Below, piece after piece: positions 21,340-34,157 of a DNA stretch of 64,000 bases (position 1 is the stretch's first letter; each line of letters begins with the position of its first letter). This stretch comes from Anthoceros angustus (taxonomy: Eukaryota > Streptophyta > Anthocerotopsida > Anthocerotales > Anthocerotaceae), in the NCBI GenBank assembly GCA_010909165.1, contig MU008158.1:3187478-3251477 (forward strand), read 5' to 3'. Both the position numbers and the translations under genes were made by a program. Under the pieces are notes generated by a model. That model saw only the letters and a program-made list of their open reading frames with translations, did not search any database and was not told the DNA's origin.

Positions 21340-23690
21340 GACACGTGAATACGCAAGGAGCATACCCACGGACGGGATTACGGGCGCGGCTTTTGGCAAA
21401 CTTGTGATTAGGGCACGCTTTGCTTCGAGTTTGAAATGGAACTTAAGCCGGCGTTGAAAAGGATTCCATGGCGCTCTCCATGTTACACAACCCGGTGCCG
21501 GGAGCCGCGGGTTGCCGCATAGGATACGGGATGCGCTCATACGCAGATTCATACGTGCATGGTCCTATGGACATGGCATGGCAGTCATGCCACAAGGGAG
21601 GCCGGAGCGGTGGGGCCCACCACCTCGGGAGGAGTGCGCCTTTACTTTGCAGGGAGGATTAGCCTACGGCGAAGCATGTTTCTTTTTAAGGCTACATCTA
21701 TATGCTCTTTGCCTTTTTGGAAGACCTTCATACGAAGGAAGGTCATAGAATAATTTGAGGATGATACAGGTCATGTAGACAACATACATGCTTTATAACT
21801 AGAGGGCCCAATCTTTTATTCCACAATCATCTAACGAAGGCCACCTAAGTTTTACTAGAGGAAGAAGACCCAAATATCCAAGTAAATGATGCCATGCTAC
21901 ATACTTTATTAGCTCCCCGATCTAGAGGCCCTTTTAAAATGCTTCATAATCTTTGAGCATTGTCGGGTAGATCAATTTTTAGCTAACAAAATATATAAAG
22001 ATTTAATGTGTGAAGTTTGATCAAACCAATTTTTTTCTCCTATGTCTATATGTCTTCCCAATCTTTGGTCATGAACCATCCAACTTTGCTTTTCTTTTTC
22101 TACGAAGCTCTATAAAACTTCCTATACGAATAATTACCTACAGAGTAAAATCCTTTTTCAATCTTCTTTGTTCCAACCCCTCATCCCGTCTTCAATCTCC
22201 TTTGTTCTAACCCCTCATCCTTCTTCAATCTCCTTTGTTCCAACCCCTCCCCTCCGCAGTTCCCAAAAGCAGCATCGCCCCTCTAATGATACGATTCTTG
22301 GTTTCATAACAAATTTAAAATTAAAAAAATCATCGTGAAAAGGGGTTCACAATTGAAAGGCACATGGCTAAGTTTACTCCGAGGACGGACACATCGGCAA
22401 GGTCGATATAGGATAATTCGCCATGTATGTACACTGTCACTTGTAAAAGGGCGGTGCCCATTCTGCCGATAATCCCTCGGCCTGCGGAAAGCGAACCAAA
22501 AAAATGTGTTCCCGCTTCGGGTAGTTGCAAGACCGTTTCAATTTTTGGTGACGGCAGCCCCACCGCTAGGTCGTTCTTAGCCGACGCAAAGCAGTTAGGG
22601 CACGCTCAACACCTCGCGATTTGCGGATGTCATAAATACATTCTGGGACGTGTGGCCGACCAGGGTTTCGGTTACTTGAGTTCGCAGCGTAGCGCAGTGG
22701 CTGTAGTCTGCCGCTGTGTTGCCTAGTTGTTGGATGGCTCTTCGCCGGAGTCTTGTTCCCACGTCCTGCAACCCTACATGGCTCTTTTCATCCTCCATCC
22801 CTGCATGGTGGTAAGCGGCGTTGTCGTCGCTGTGCCCTTGCGCGTCGGAAGACGGGGGGCACTCAAGCACCAGCTAACTGCGATGCGATTGTGCTTTTTG
22901 TGCCTGGCTTGCGAGTTTGCACTCTCCTCTCTCGTGCCTGTCTGATATGTTTCAGCACATGCCAACCGGAGATTTGCTAGATCAAGGAGGCGAGTGGGCA
23001 GTTAGGTCAGCAATCCATGCTGTCGCTAACAATCACGAGCCCTACATCTTGCCTGCTCCCCTTGCTGGCGTGCTTGTGTTCCTCTCGTTGGTGTCTTTTA
23101 CCTACAGGATATCTGTGCCGTATGTGGGAAGTATATTTTCTTGAAAGGTTGGATAGTTACGCTTCGTTATGGCTGTGCTCCGTCGCTGGAGCAACTTTCT
23201 CCCCCGCTGCTGGTCCGTTTGCAGCTTCTCGCCATGAGACTTCCACGTCTTTCAAAAGAATTTGATTTTTCACGAGACACGCTTTTGCCTGTCGGTGTGG
23301 CCCATCTGAGGTTGTCCAGCGTCATATTCACAAAGATCACAGCACTCCTAAAGAAGGCGCTCAAATTACAAACAAGGAATGGTACACTGTAGAACAAGGA
23401 ATCCGTTAAATTGAGGAACAATTCGTCTCTAGGCCGATCACGAGACAAGTGTAGGTCGACACTCCGAAACGGTAAGGAGGGAACGAGCCCCTGAAGAAGG
23501 AACGGGAACTTCACTCTGCGTGTGCGCCCCGTCGCAACGAAAACAGCTGGGCAAAGAGAAGGAAAGATGGCAACACTCAACAATTGAACATTGTAACATG
23601 AACCACAGGCAACTACCTGAACGAAAAAGACAAACACGTTGTCCTTGAACACGAAGCGAATCACCACCCGATAAAAAGCTTCTTCACAAC
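21340..23690. other. No gene recognised
   Basis: Short frames on both strands, none with recognisable motifs. The minus-strand frame 23167-23694 (175 codons) abuts the stop of the coiled-coil gene and is best read as its 3' UTR. 21.75-22.35 kb is AT-rich and noncoding in appearance, with two CAATCTCCTTTGTTC-type copies near 22192-22232. Confidence 0.4.
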
Positions 23691-25664
23691 TCATACCTGA
23701 CGGGCACCTTGCATCAGTCGTCTGCTGTCACGAGAGCTTTCCGAGAGTATACTCCCCGTGGCTTGTGCATCGGCTGCTGCTGGAGGAGTGGGTCTCGAAT
23801 CCCCCCTGTCGGCAGGAGGGGTCACTTTCTCCCTCCTCTTCCTCTTCACAGCTAATGGCTTTGTCGCTGCTCTATTCTCAAGCTCCTGCTCAGCGACATT
23901 TGCTAGCAATATTTCACCTGACACTTGTCCAGCCTCGGATTCAGCCACGACAGACTTCGTCACCTTTCCACCGGTTATGGTGTTGGCCCCTCCATGTTCC
24001 CCTGCCTGTCGTAGCAATGGAGATGTGGCTCTCCACTCAGGCCTGTCAGCTTCTCCATCGTTCACAAGAACATTTCCATAGCCCTCGTCATCCTGCTCTG
24101 AACACAGTAAATTGCTGTATTGCTGCCTAGCTGCGTGAGCTGTGGACTGAGGCCCTCCGTTGTTGGAAATCCCAAACTTTTCACCATGGTAGTTGATGCC
24201 AGGTTCTCTACACTCAAGGATGCTCTCATCCTGAGCCAGATTAGAGCTGTCCCCAACCCCTGTCTTGTGTGGATCAACAGGACGCGTGTCACCACAAGTG
24301 CCGAGGTCATCCCTGAGGGCTCTCAAGCCCAAATCTCTGGTCGCTTGACCTCCTAAGCAGGAAGCCCCTCCCTGTGTGGCACCTCTGTTCATCCAGGATC
24401 CAGAAGCTTCTATGTCCATGTCAAAATGTCCATTCCTCAATTGCTCAGCTTTATCATGGGCATGAAAAATGGGAGCTGTGCTTTTCGATCTCACCCTGCT
24501 TTCATGTTCACTCCCTGAGTTCCCAATCCCATTCCCCTCCCATTTCCGTCTCTTCCAAGGCTGTACATCAGCATCCCTCAATGCATTAGAATCGGCAGTG
24601 GTCATGTGAGTTCCAGCTTGTTTGCTGGGTTGATCCGTCATCTGCTCCTGTAACTGCTTATCTGAAAGAAAAATGGGAACTCCATCAGTCACAAAAAAAC
24701 ACAATACTGAAAGAGGCACACACACAAGGAGTTCACACCTTAAACCACTGGTACTGACCTTGCATGTCTTGAGCAGCACTTGTAGAAGTAGAAGCCCTGG
24801 CTCTCCCTCCTCGTTTCCTTCGATCCAAACCTTCACTTGCACTTGCCGGTGTCGAAGTCTTCACACAGTCTCCATCTTCTAGCTGGACTCGCTTCTGCAG
24901 CTCCTCTACCATGTCCGACTTCCGTTTCAATTCAACCTTCATCCGCTTGATGGTCTCTTGGGCACTAAGAAGCTTAGCCTCAGCTTCCTGGGCTCTCCTC
25001 CTCTCAATCAGATACTTGCGTTCACCAAATGCTCCCTGTCGCACGACATCAAAACTGAGTGCCCCGTTTGCAAAATGATGCATCGCAAAATCACGTGCAC
25101 ATAACACACCATAACACCAGGCTGTGCTTTACCTGCTGATTGGCAGCATACCGCAACCGAAGTAGCATATTAAGGGCCTCTGACCTGGTGTTCTTCAACT
25201 CCTGCTCCAACACCGCAGCCTTTCGCTTTGCTGCTACAATATGGATAGCAGCCTCCCTCCCCAGATGATCAATGATATCCTTACCTGCCTGTTCCAACGC
25301 ATCCAACAGCTTAACCTCCATGGCTTCAGACATGTGCTGCAGCGCGTTACGTAACCGCATCTCCACCTTCTGAACCGTCTCCGCTCCATCGGGGATCTGC
25401 AGATTTCTCTACAATCATAAAACTGGCAATACTAACCAACCCACTACCCTTCCTCCACACCCACACAGAATACTAACCAAACAGGCATACCTCCTCTGAA
25501 AACCCATGACAGCTGTGCGGGGCCATGTGAGAGTGAGCATCCGAGGACACCACGCACGACGGATCCTCCCCGAGCTCCACGTCCTGAGCAGGCACGGCGT
25601 CACCCTCACCCTTCCCACCACCCAATCCACCTTCCTCACTCGAAGGCGACCTGAGGTTCGTCAT
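23691..25664 (-). CDS. Coiled-coil, nuclear-type plant protein (4 exons, 565 aa)
   Basis: Exons on the minus strand: 25664-25491, 25408-25133, 25035-24759 and 24661-23691. All introns are GT-AG and the phases are 0, 0 and 1, giving one uninterrupted frame from MTNLRSPSSEEG to GARQV-stop. An in-frame ATG at 25700 could start 12 residues earlier. Exons 2 and 3 encode long charged helices (VKLLDALEQAGKDIIDHLG; KYLIERRRAQEAEAKLLSAQ; KVELKRKSDMVEELQKRV) that predict coiled coils over about residues 75-205. The large last exon is low complexity and probably disordered, with basic clusters PWKRRKW and VKRKRREK that look like nuclear localisation signals. The partner-binding role is inferred only. 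The family is not recognised. CAG|GTATGAG at the end could also serve as a donor to a further exon. Confidence 0.8.
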
Positions 25665-25700
25665 GGCGCCCCCTGAGCCGCAATTTTCCGCGATGGCCAT

Positions 25701-27675
25701 TCCTCGCCCAGCCCACGCCAGCTCACCTGCCCGGGAGCCGAGCCGCAGCTGCCCACGTCTCCATCCCCGTCCTCCTCGCCGGCGCCCACAATTTTCCCAC
25801 GATCGGTTACAGCAGGCCAGCTCCCCGGACGCCACCCAACACGCTATCCCCAATGCGGCCAGCGCCGGGCGGCATGGCAACCGGTGGGCGGTCCTCGAAC
25901 AGCCTCAAATTCCCCCGCCTGTCAGGGGGCAGCCAGGGGCAGGGGCAGCAGCCTCCTGCCCGCCAATGTTGCCGGGGGCAGAGGCCCGCTCTCCCTGACC
26001 GCAGGAACGCAATTCCGGGCCTGGCAGCTCAAATTGTATAGCACCCCGGAGGCCCGTGGGGCGAGCCCCCCCAACCCGCCGAGGTGGAGGCCGAGTGAAA
26101 TGAGCTGTGGTGAGCTGCAGGTGAGTCAGGTGGGTGAGATGGAGGTGCCGTCAGATGCAGGCCACGGTACTAACGGAAGGAGGGAAGGCTAGGATGCCGG
26201 GCTCTCACAGCAGGGCAGGGATGGCAGGGAGCAGCCGATCCCAATCACGACGAGTCGTGAGCTCACACTCTCAGCTCCACCTGCCCAGCTCGTCAAGGTC
26301 CCTTGAAGGCGAGGTAGGTAAGGTACAGGCACCGGCGCAACCTGTTGCGCCGGGCGAATTCCCCAAACCCTTCACCTCTGTTGCCGTTGCTGCCGGACCG
26401 GCTTTCGCCTGGCGAATCTGGCGTAACGATTACGTGGGCCTTCCAGTCCGAGCGACACTCCCGCTCACCGCTAATAGCCGGTCGGCCTCCCCTGGTACGC
26501 ATTTTCCATTTCGGATGGATCTATGTATATCCTGTATGAGTAATCTTCCCAATTCCGGAATTAAGAATTCGCTAAGGTAGTAAAACTCGTCCTGTGGAAC
26601 ATAAAAAGAAAAATCCAGTTATAGCATATGCTCACTATTCTGGATGCCAAATCGCATATTACTCCTTGATGGTATGTGTCATTATTAGTATTTCATGGTA
26701 TTATATATATTTCATATTCTATTTCTTCTTAAAAAATCTGAAAAATCCTGTGCTAGATGGGCTATGAAATTCTTCTACTTTTTGGCACATTTTTTTCCAC
26801 AAATCATAGGGCCTTATAAGACTTACGTTTTTACTCCCAATATTTTCTTTTTTGAAAAAAGATAGAGGATTTAATATTAAACAGGTAACAGTAACCAGCT
26901 ATGGCTTTGTACATCCACACACACTAAGGTAGTAGAACGTGGTGATGACGGCGGGTAGTAAGGTCTTTCTCATCAGAAAGCTCATTTCCAGCTCGATCGT
27001 TCAACTTCAAGTTCGGCTCCATCATGGCTTGGGCATTCTCAAAAACATCCAATTCGGCGCTTGGATTTTAAATTTGCTTTCAAAAATCTGCAAAACACGT
27101 AGTGAGTAATCGAACTTCCACACAACCTTATGCAAAGCTTTTCGGTGGAATAACAAGCACGTAACTACGCCGGCTCAGCCGTAACACGGCCGGTTATGCA
27201 ACGTAATTCTTGAAGTCATTTTAGAGATAAAAAATATTTTTAATATTATAAAAATTCTAATAAATAATAAGTGTTTATCTTGTGCTATGCACGTGTTTAC
27301 CTTGCACAATGCAGAATAATTATCTGCATGCTGCAAGGTACATAGTTATGTTTATCTTATATTATGCACCATACCACAAGGAAATTTTTTGCATCACTTA
27401 GAGTAATTATCTTCATAACGCAGCATAGTTTTACACAGTGCAGGGTAAGTCAATGTCATAGTAGCAAGTTATCTTATTTTCATAATGCAAGGTAATTTTA
27501 CATAATACAGGGTAAGTCAAAGTCAAAGAAGGAAATAGTTAAATGCTTCTTAGTCAAATGTATGCCATAGTTTTGAAAAAAAAATAAGGTTTTAGTTTTG
27601 GTATGCTATAATTTTGAATATGCTAGCTCTTCAATATTTCTTACGCTTCATTCTGAACTGTAGATATGTATCGTT
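25701..27675. other. GC-rich 5' flank then AT-rich intergenic DNA
   Basis: 25.7-26.5 kb is GC-rich with overlapping frames on both strands and no motif; it probably holds the coiled-coil gene promoter. From 26.6 kb the DNA is AT-rich. At 27.30-27.54 kb, variants of ATAATGCAAGGTAATTTTAC and ACAGGGTAAGTCAA are repeated irregularly. No coding support. Confidence 0.45.
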
Positions 27676-28672
27676 TTAAAGCTCACGGGCAATCGCGATT
27701 ATCTTTTGAACAATTTTACTTATATGATATTGATCAAACCAAGGATATTTTTTTGTGTCAAGACACACCAGCTTCTGACTATCGTAAGCAAATTGGCCAT
27801 TGAAAGGTCCATCGCCACAATATGCTGCATTTTTTACAAATTCGTACTTGGCAATATTAGACTTAATATCTTCTAATATTCTATATGTTGATCTAAAGAA
27901 AAAATACAAATCCTTAAGACCTTTACGATTAGTGAATAACTCATTTAACAAACTCAAAGTAGCATTATTATAATGTGTCAAATGGGCATTTACAAAATCT
28001 ATGTAGAATTTCACTATGTGGAATATATCTCTAAAATTGTACAATATATTTTGCATACATCCCATATTTGCAAGACCCATGATGACAAACTTTCTTTGTG
28101 TGAATATATCTGAATATGGACAATTTATTTGGCATACATCCCATATTTTTAGGACCCGTGATGACAAACTTTCTTGCACCCATCGTATGTAGCTTCTTAA
28201 TCTCATTCAATAAGTTTTGAAGAAGAGAATTTGTAAAAATTTTCCTAGTTTCTTTATAATTAACAATATGAAACTGTCGCCTGTCATTTGAATAATGCAT
28301 GAATGCCCATTTACTATAGCCAACTGAAATAAAAATAATTGATTCTTTCAAATGCTTTTGAACGGCATGGGGACTCAATATTTGTTCAAGATCTCGGAGT
28401 ACTACTTGTTCCATTAATATTATTTGATTTCGAAAGGGAATAACATCTTCTAATTGACTAAGTCCCATTTTAAACAATAACTTTGCACTAGCGGAGGCAA
28501 AATTTACTACTTGTTGCATTATTATTATTTGATCTTGAAAAGGAATAACATCTTCTAATTGACTAAGTCCCGTTTTAAACAATAACCTAGCACTAGCCGA
28601 GGCAAAATTTATGCCGAGCGATGAGATACTAGATTGATTACATGAATGGAAGGGAGATTGGTATCCACTCAA
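27676..28672 (-). pseudogene. GDSL esterase/lipase pseudogene with internal duplications
   Basis: The minus strand matches the plant GDSL (SGNH) esterase layout after block I. GINFASASARLLF stands where GVNYASGGAG-type block II lies, ISVGYSKWAF is near the ISxGxND position, and GARKFVITGPKNMGCMPN corresponds to the block leading to GCxP. CGDGPFNGQ and YPWFDQYH supply the final block with Asp and His. The 5' part with the GDS serine is absent. Two segments are duplicated in tandem: FASASA(R/K)LLFK(T/M)GLSQLEDV (near 28430-28610) and the FVI-G-NMGCM segment (near 28010-28170), the second causing a frame change. Unlikely to be functional. Confidence 0.75.
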
Positions 28673-29212
28673 CTTGAGGTATTTGGTAGCTAATATATGT
28701 ATTGCAAGCTTACCATTAGTATATCTTTCAGTTCAGAGATGTGTATCAAAGTTTCTGCCATATAGACCATGATTAGCTTTATAAGCAACTTAACAATATA
28801 GATTATTCCAAACATCTACTCATGAATCACCAAATACATAGAGTGCTTTAACGATGTGAAAAACATGTACATGTGATATGCTGCTCAATACTATGCTAGA
28901 GAGTTTCTTTTTCTTTTTTAGAAAGTAACACATACATAAATAATTTGTAGAATTTCATCCCATATCTATATCTGTAATATGATACGATACCCAGGATGCT
29001 CACGAAATAACAAGCAATAAAAAATTATGATATACCACCATTCAATAATTCAATACATTACAAACCAAGTGGACTACAAGAGCTTGGTTTCTGTTCCTCT
29101 ATTTATACTAGATAGATATCTATCTTAGATCATTTTAACAACTTCCGATCTAGAATTTCTCCAACATTTCCATCGTGGGGTGTCCAGTGACTGTGCTTCT
29201 TGGTCTTCAATT

Positions 29213-29311
29213 TGTGCCATGAGCAAATGCCCAAGGGAGACCTTGTTCTTTGGTGTTAGTGCTGCTTGGTCTGTGATATATGGCATGGGCAAATGCCCAA
29301 GGGAGACGTTT
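29213..29311. repeat. Two-copy direct repeat, ~67 bp
   Basis: GCAAATGCCCAAGGGAGAC appears twice (about 29223 and 29290), each preceded by TGTGCCATGA or TATGGCATGG. It sits in AT-rich noncoding DNA; 29.10-29.17 kb could be an LTR edge (CTAGATAGATATCTATCTTAG is palindromic over part of its length). Confidence 0.7.
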
Positions 29312-29339
29312 TGGGAGGCAGAGTTAATTTTGATGAAGC

Positions 29340-32049
29340 ACATTGTACCCTCTTCTAGTTCTATTTTTTTCCCTTCTTGCTCCTTACCTCTCTCGTTCTA
29401 GAAAGATGCGTATCTACCGCGTCTGGATCTACGTAAGTCCTTTCTGGACTGCTACCTACACTATTCCCTGATCCTTCGTCGGGAAAATCACGATCATAGG
29501 CTCTCCCTTTCCAGAAGGCTACCCCTCTTTGTGCGCTTCATCTTCTGAACCCTCTTCTATGACATCTTCTACTTGTAGGCAGATGTACATATTTCTACCT
29601 CTGAGGGTCCCCGGTAAGCTCGGTCACTGCCCGAAGAGCTTACCCCCGTACCACCTGAAGTGTAGCCATCAGATGGAAGCGCGGATGGGTGCTCTCCCTC
29701 ATAGGGTGCCTTGCTCCATGAGCCTAACAAGGTAGTTAAGATTTCCAGGTACTTAGGAACGGTAGACAAGGAGAAGTTCCGTAGGTTGTAGCAGGCCTAC
29801 CATTAAGAAGCACATCAGTCTTATTGGAGAAATACTTCTTGGATGATATATGCAAACAAAAGCTTTACATTTAGCAAATGTATAATTTGCGAATTAGCTA
29901 ACTCGGTAATTTAGTAATTTGTTAATTTTTTAGTTCGCTAATTCGCTATTTTGTTAATTTTTTACTTTACTAATTCGTGTTGAGAATCATATATTGCTTA
30001 TCATGATAATGAATTAAAGAGAAATAGAAGTTATATACAAAAGTAGTTTTGTTTTTTGGGTGAATGATAATCGAATGTATTAAATAAGAAGAACAATAAA
30101 AGCTGAGTACAAAAAAAAATGGTTCAAAGAATCCTCGTAGACAGTAAGATCACAAGAGTGCTACTCAAAGAAATAGCTACTTAGAATTGCCATAATAACC
30201 CCCAATCACGGAAGAAGACAAAGAAAAGAAGACAAATAGATATACGCGCTGAAGCCTAAACAATAAGCACCTCCAAAAGAATCCACGGAGCTGGCCAATC
30301 ACACCACCGTTAAGAATCAGGGCCAACTCTCAAGGTTCTTCAACTAAGGGCCCAAACTGGTCATAAAACACAATTAAGTTGCATGTTAAGAGTTGTACAA
30401 TAAGGATATGGAACATTAGAGGAGGACTAGAAATGAGAGCCTATGTATGATGTGAAAGCAATATTTAAGAGGGTCCGAGGCTGCTGCCGAAACCATCGCT
30501 CTATCGGTGCTGTGGTTCGTTCACTCACCAAATGTTTGAATTTATGGACATTGGAAAACAAATGTCGAGACACAGAGTGACTCGGAGTGACATTTAATCC
30601 AAGGATAAACGTTTCGTTTCGTCCCGTTCCGTTCCGTGTATGGCGTCCTCGCGCTGGCAGGGTTTGCATGTTTGCATTCAATTGGCTTCCGGTGTCGGAT
30701 CCGCTGCGAAGCTGTGCCGCTCTAGTGGGATGTTGCAGGACGGGCACCTCCTGGTCGTGTCATCCCTGTACCCCTGTAAGCGGTGAGCTGGTGCGGTCCT
30801 CCGTTCCCCGTTCTCTTCCCTGCTTTCATCCTTTCAGCCTGGCTCCGTGGCCCCCAGCTTGCTTGTGCTCGAAGTCTCCAGGCTTTGTATGACTTGCAAT
30901 CGAGGACCGTGGTGTGTGTCCCGCCCGTTCCCATTTTGGAAGGTGAGTTTTTGGTGCACAGATTGTGTGACCGGTGCTGCGGTTTCACTGGTGTGTTGCA
31001 TGCGGGGCGAACTCAGGGATGAAGGTAGCCTGTGGACTGACGCATAGGCGACAGATTTGGGGAGCTTCCAGCTGGGGCGGGTCTGACTAGGCTGAGGGGA
31101 GCTCAGGGTTGTGAGTGTTATCCATGGTGGCACACCTGACTACTGAGGCGGAGGTAGAAGTAGAAGTAGAGGCGGAGGTAGAGGTGGTCGCTCCGAATCA
31201 AGCAGGATGAATTGCTGTGTCAGCAATGGGAATCACGACCGGTCGAATGAGGGGAACGGCTTGGCCCTCCGTAACCAGTTTGTCCGCCCGGGGTGGGAGG
31301 GCTATCAGCTCGTTTTCGCCCTACATCCAGGGAGGGCAGAGGCTGCGGCAAGCCATTGCAAACATGACGGAGAGAACGTGTATGGGGGTGACGGTTGATC
31401 CCGCCCATATTTGCATTCCAGCGGCGGGACTGCTGTCTTTGATCTCTTCTTCTTCGGAACCTGTGATGTGGGAGATGCCTGTCTGATTCCCGCTCCGTAC
31501 TTCCCTTGCCTTCGACAATGACATGGACATCAGGAACCAGGTTAAGCCTATTCCTAATCCAACCTGCTTTCTCCGGCGGAGGAGTTTGTGAGCATGGAGA
31601 AGGTGGCCAGCAATGCCAGTTTGCTGAGGGTCTGTTGCCAGCGGACCTAGTGGCAGAAAGAGTCCACACAGCTTATGGGATGAGCAAAGCTTCTGGGATG
31701 ATTTGGGATGGCTTCACACCAAGAACAAGGATCGGAGCGCTCAAGTTCTGGCAGAACATGGGTATGTTCTCTGCCGTCTCCAATGACAACCCAGCATGCC
31801 CTAGCCGTGAACTTCTCGGGTCCACGAAAACGGTCCCAACTAAAATTCCTGGTGGCCTGTGCGTGAATCGAATGCAGCGCTACACACAGTCAATGCTTGC
31901 CACATGGGCTAGTTGCGCAACGTAGTAACTCAAGTCGAGTCTATGAATCCAAATCCTGGCTTCCACCATCTTACCAACAAGTCTAAAACCATGCTGCCTT
32001 GACCCACTCAGCGGAATACCAGCTTCTGAGATTTGTGCTGGGACATATG
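29340..32049. other. No gene recognised
   Basis: Includes AT-rich DNA to 30.5 kb with repeated GCTAATTCG / TTGTTAATTTTTTA words (29.88-30.00 kb), a CGTTTC/CGTTCC pentamer run (30608-30638) and a purine run of GGAGGTAGAAGTAGA type (31145-31190). Frames of 100-149 codons at 30.4-31.9 kb have no recognisable domains. Confidence 0.4.
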
Positions 32050-32322
32050 TGAAGCCCATCAACTAGGGGCAGCACTAGGTGAGGCCTCTCTTGAAGAATT
32101 AGGTGTGTCTGCAAAAATCGCACACATTAAAAGCCAGAGCCAGCAAGTCATGAGCTTCATCTGAATTTTCATCAATGTAATTAGGAGGAGCAAGCAAAAG
32201 GTAGTACCTGGTGGCATGGTGCTAGTGTCACCCAAGTGAGCAAAGTCTGGGGCAGCGGCTTGTGAATCGGTAAACCACAATTCAATTGCTATAAACAAGC
32301 TGTGCTTAAAGCTAGGGGGCAA
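32050..32322 (-). CDS. C-terminal exons of an unidentified protein
   Basis: A minus-strand exon after the acceptor at about 32309 reads FIAIELWFTDSQAAAPDF, then AHLGDTSTMPP, and has a GTACTA donor at about 32206. Joining with phase 1 to an acceptor at about 32111 gives DTPNSSREASPSAAPS and a TGA at about 32063. The composition and the splice fit suggest a real gene end. Upstream exons were not found and the family is not recognised. Confidence 0.35.
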
Positions 32323-32593
32323 TTTGTGAGCCTTCTTCTCCGGATAATCAACTGCGTATTCGTTTTATCGAACCCACAAACGCCATACAAACAACCTGTG
32401 TGGGACAGGCACGCATGGGACGTCTACAAGATGGCGAAATGTTTCACCTGAGCGTCGATGCTTGTAGACAGGACATATACTCTGCGGTGAACAGAATGTC
32501 CTCCAAACCTAGACGATGGGATTGCAGAGCAGAGGGGAATTCTGGGTCCGCTCTTAGGAGTCACGGCTATCTCCAGGTCCGCCCTTAGGAGTC

Positions 32594-32870
32594 ATGGCTA
32601 TCTCCAGCATTGCACTTGATTCATGCACAGGGCGAGAGAGCTTGTTTGGGGGACAGGTTTCCTGCACACCACAGATTGAGCCGTTGACCAAGCGCAGCAG
32701 CATTGCAGGGCACCCAGCCCGTCCACGAGAGTGTCTGGATGGCCATGGGGAAAGAGATTCCAGCGAAGGTGGTTGCCAAGATCTCGCGCCGCCACATTGT
32801 TTTAGGGGCGGTGCTCTGTCTCGGAGTAACAGGCAACCTAGGAAGAGCTATCGGACGCCCCACTTCCGCG
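32594..32870 (+). other. Possible first exon of a plastid-targeted protein
   Basis: The frame from ATG 32594 begins MAISSIALDSCTG..., like a transit peptide. In a neighbouring frame (32703 on) KISRRHIVLGAVLCLGVTG looks like a twin-arginine thylakoid signal, followed by a GCG|GTAAGG donor at about 32871. The two would need a frameshift to be one peptide. No downstream exon was identified. Confidence 0.2.
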
Positions 32871-33536
32871 GTAAGGAGTTCAACCAGGTCGTCTGGCTGG
32901 GTAACGTTCGGTTAAGTTTAGAACTTAATTTCGAGCGAAAAATGATATTGCAACCCCGTGGCCTGTTAGGCTCGTCAAAAGAGTGAGCGAAGATGAACAA
33001 GCCTCTGACAAAATAACGGACACGCTCCCGCGATGCGCCTTCCAGGTCAGTGGTCACGGGGGTCCAAAAATCCGAAGGAGTCCCTCTTGCTTCCATTAGG
33101 CCGGGTCGAGATTGAGCCCTCGTTTCAAACCGAGGAGTCGACTCGACCGTTCAGCTTTTTCTCACGTTTAGGGTTTTCGGTGTGGTGTAGGAGGAGAGGT
33201 ATCACTGGACGCCTATTTCTGCTGTCGTTGGTTGCCCCGCGCGTTCATCCCTCAGATTCTGCTGAGCAGTTCGTCCGCTGTCCGAGCGACTGCCAGGAGC
33301 AATGACCAGCCTGGCGTGCCGTCATCCGACGGGTACATGCCTGGGAGCTCCGTTTTCTGCTGATGTCGGTTCCTGCAGCAAGGTTCAATTTCCTCCATTT
33401 TCCTGCACTCGTTGATTGCCTCTGTTGCGCTCTTCCTTGACCAGCTGCGGAAGTTCTGGTGGAGTTCTTTTCCCATATTGGTGTCTGTAGGCTTGGTTCT
33501 TTCTGTCGATACTGAGTCATGATCGTGTGAGTGCAG

Positions 33537-34157
33537 ATGAGCGTAGGACGGGTTGCTCACGTGCAGGATCTGGCGTCCGGAGCTTCTTTTAGGTGCGAAG
33601 GTCTGAGAAGTCACGGTGGAGCTTTAGGATGTCGAAGGAGCCACCAATGTCGAGCTCTGGTGGAGGACAGGAAGGTTACCGGGATGGCATTCGCGCAGCC
33701 GCCAGAGGTGGAATATTTTCCGGAGGAAGAGAACTTGGGCTTCCTGCAGAGGCTGATTCGAGCTTGGCAAATACTGTTTCCCGCCAAACGGAGGACCTCG
33801 TCAAACGCGGCGGTTGCCAAGCAGAGGCTGAAAATGATTCTCATCTCCGATCGCTGCTCCGTGAATGATGAGGCGAAGAGGAGAATTGTCACCAACATTG
33901 TGGGGGCTCTTGCGGACTTTGTTGAGATTGAGTCAGAGGACAAAGTGCAGCTGAATGTCTCCACAGATCCAGATCTTGGAACGGTGTATTCAGTCACAAT
34001 TCCAGTTAGGCGTGTGAAACCTGAGTACCAGGAGTACAGCAAGGAGATGCAAGGGTTTGAAGGATTCCAGTATGACGATGAAAACGTCTTCGGTGAGATG
34101 AGGACTCTGGACATCAGATTTGAGAATAAGGACTCCAGCGAGATGGAGGCGGAGTAA
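33537..34157 (+). CDS. MINE1: Plastid-division topological specificity factor MinE
   Basis: Single open frame of 206 residues from ATG 33537 to TAA 34155-34157. Residues 1-50 are rich in Ser, Arg and Gly, as a plastid transit peptide would be. About residues 63-85 (NLGFLQRLIRAWQILFPAKR) are the anti-MinCD amphipathic helix region. About 95-165 form the topological-specificity domain (LKMILISDRCSVND; FVEIESEDKVQLNVSTDPDL; YSVTIPVRRVKPEY). The acidic tail extends beyond the bacterial length, as in land plants. In plastids MinE works with MinD to place the FtsZ ring at mid-chloroplast. An upstream GTG at 33531 is in frame but less likely. An additional 5' exon cannot be excluded. Confidence 0.92.
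   Translation: MSVGRVAHVQDLASGASFRCEGLRSHGGALGCRRSHQCRALVEDRKVTGMAFAQPPEVEYFPEEENLGFLQRLIRAWQILFPAKRRTSSNAAVAKQRLKMILISDRCSVNDEAKRRIVTNIVGALADFVEIESEDKVQLNVSTDPDLGTVYSVTIPVRRVKPEYQEYSKEMQGFEGFQYDDENVFGEMRTLDIRFENKDSSEMEAE

Noticed and set aside
22330-22870. Minus-strand frames with hydrophobic segment (VTVYIHGELSYIDLADV)
   Set aside because: Could be an old gene relic, but no family signature and no splice model joined the frames.
23167-23694. 175-codon minus-strand ORF after the coiled-coil gene
   Set aside because: Best explained as 3' UTR read-through; composition is not protein-like.
31220-31925. Two overlapping ORFs of 139-149 codons on opposite strands
   Set aside because: GC-rich overlap frames with no recognisable domain, splice structure or conserved motif.
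32594-32986. Thylakoid lumen protein gene
   Set aside because: Transit-like and Tat-like pieces are in different frames and no following exon was found; kept only as a low-confidence exon.
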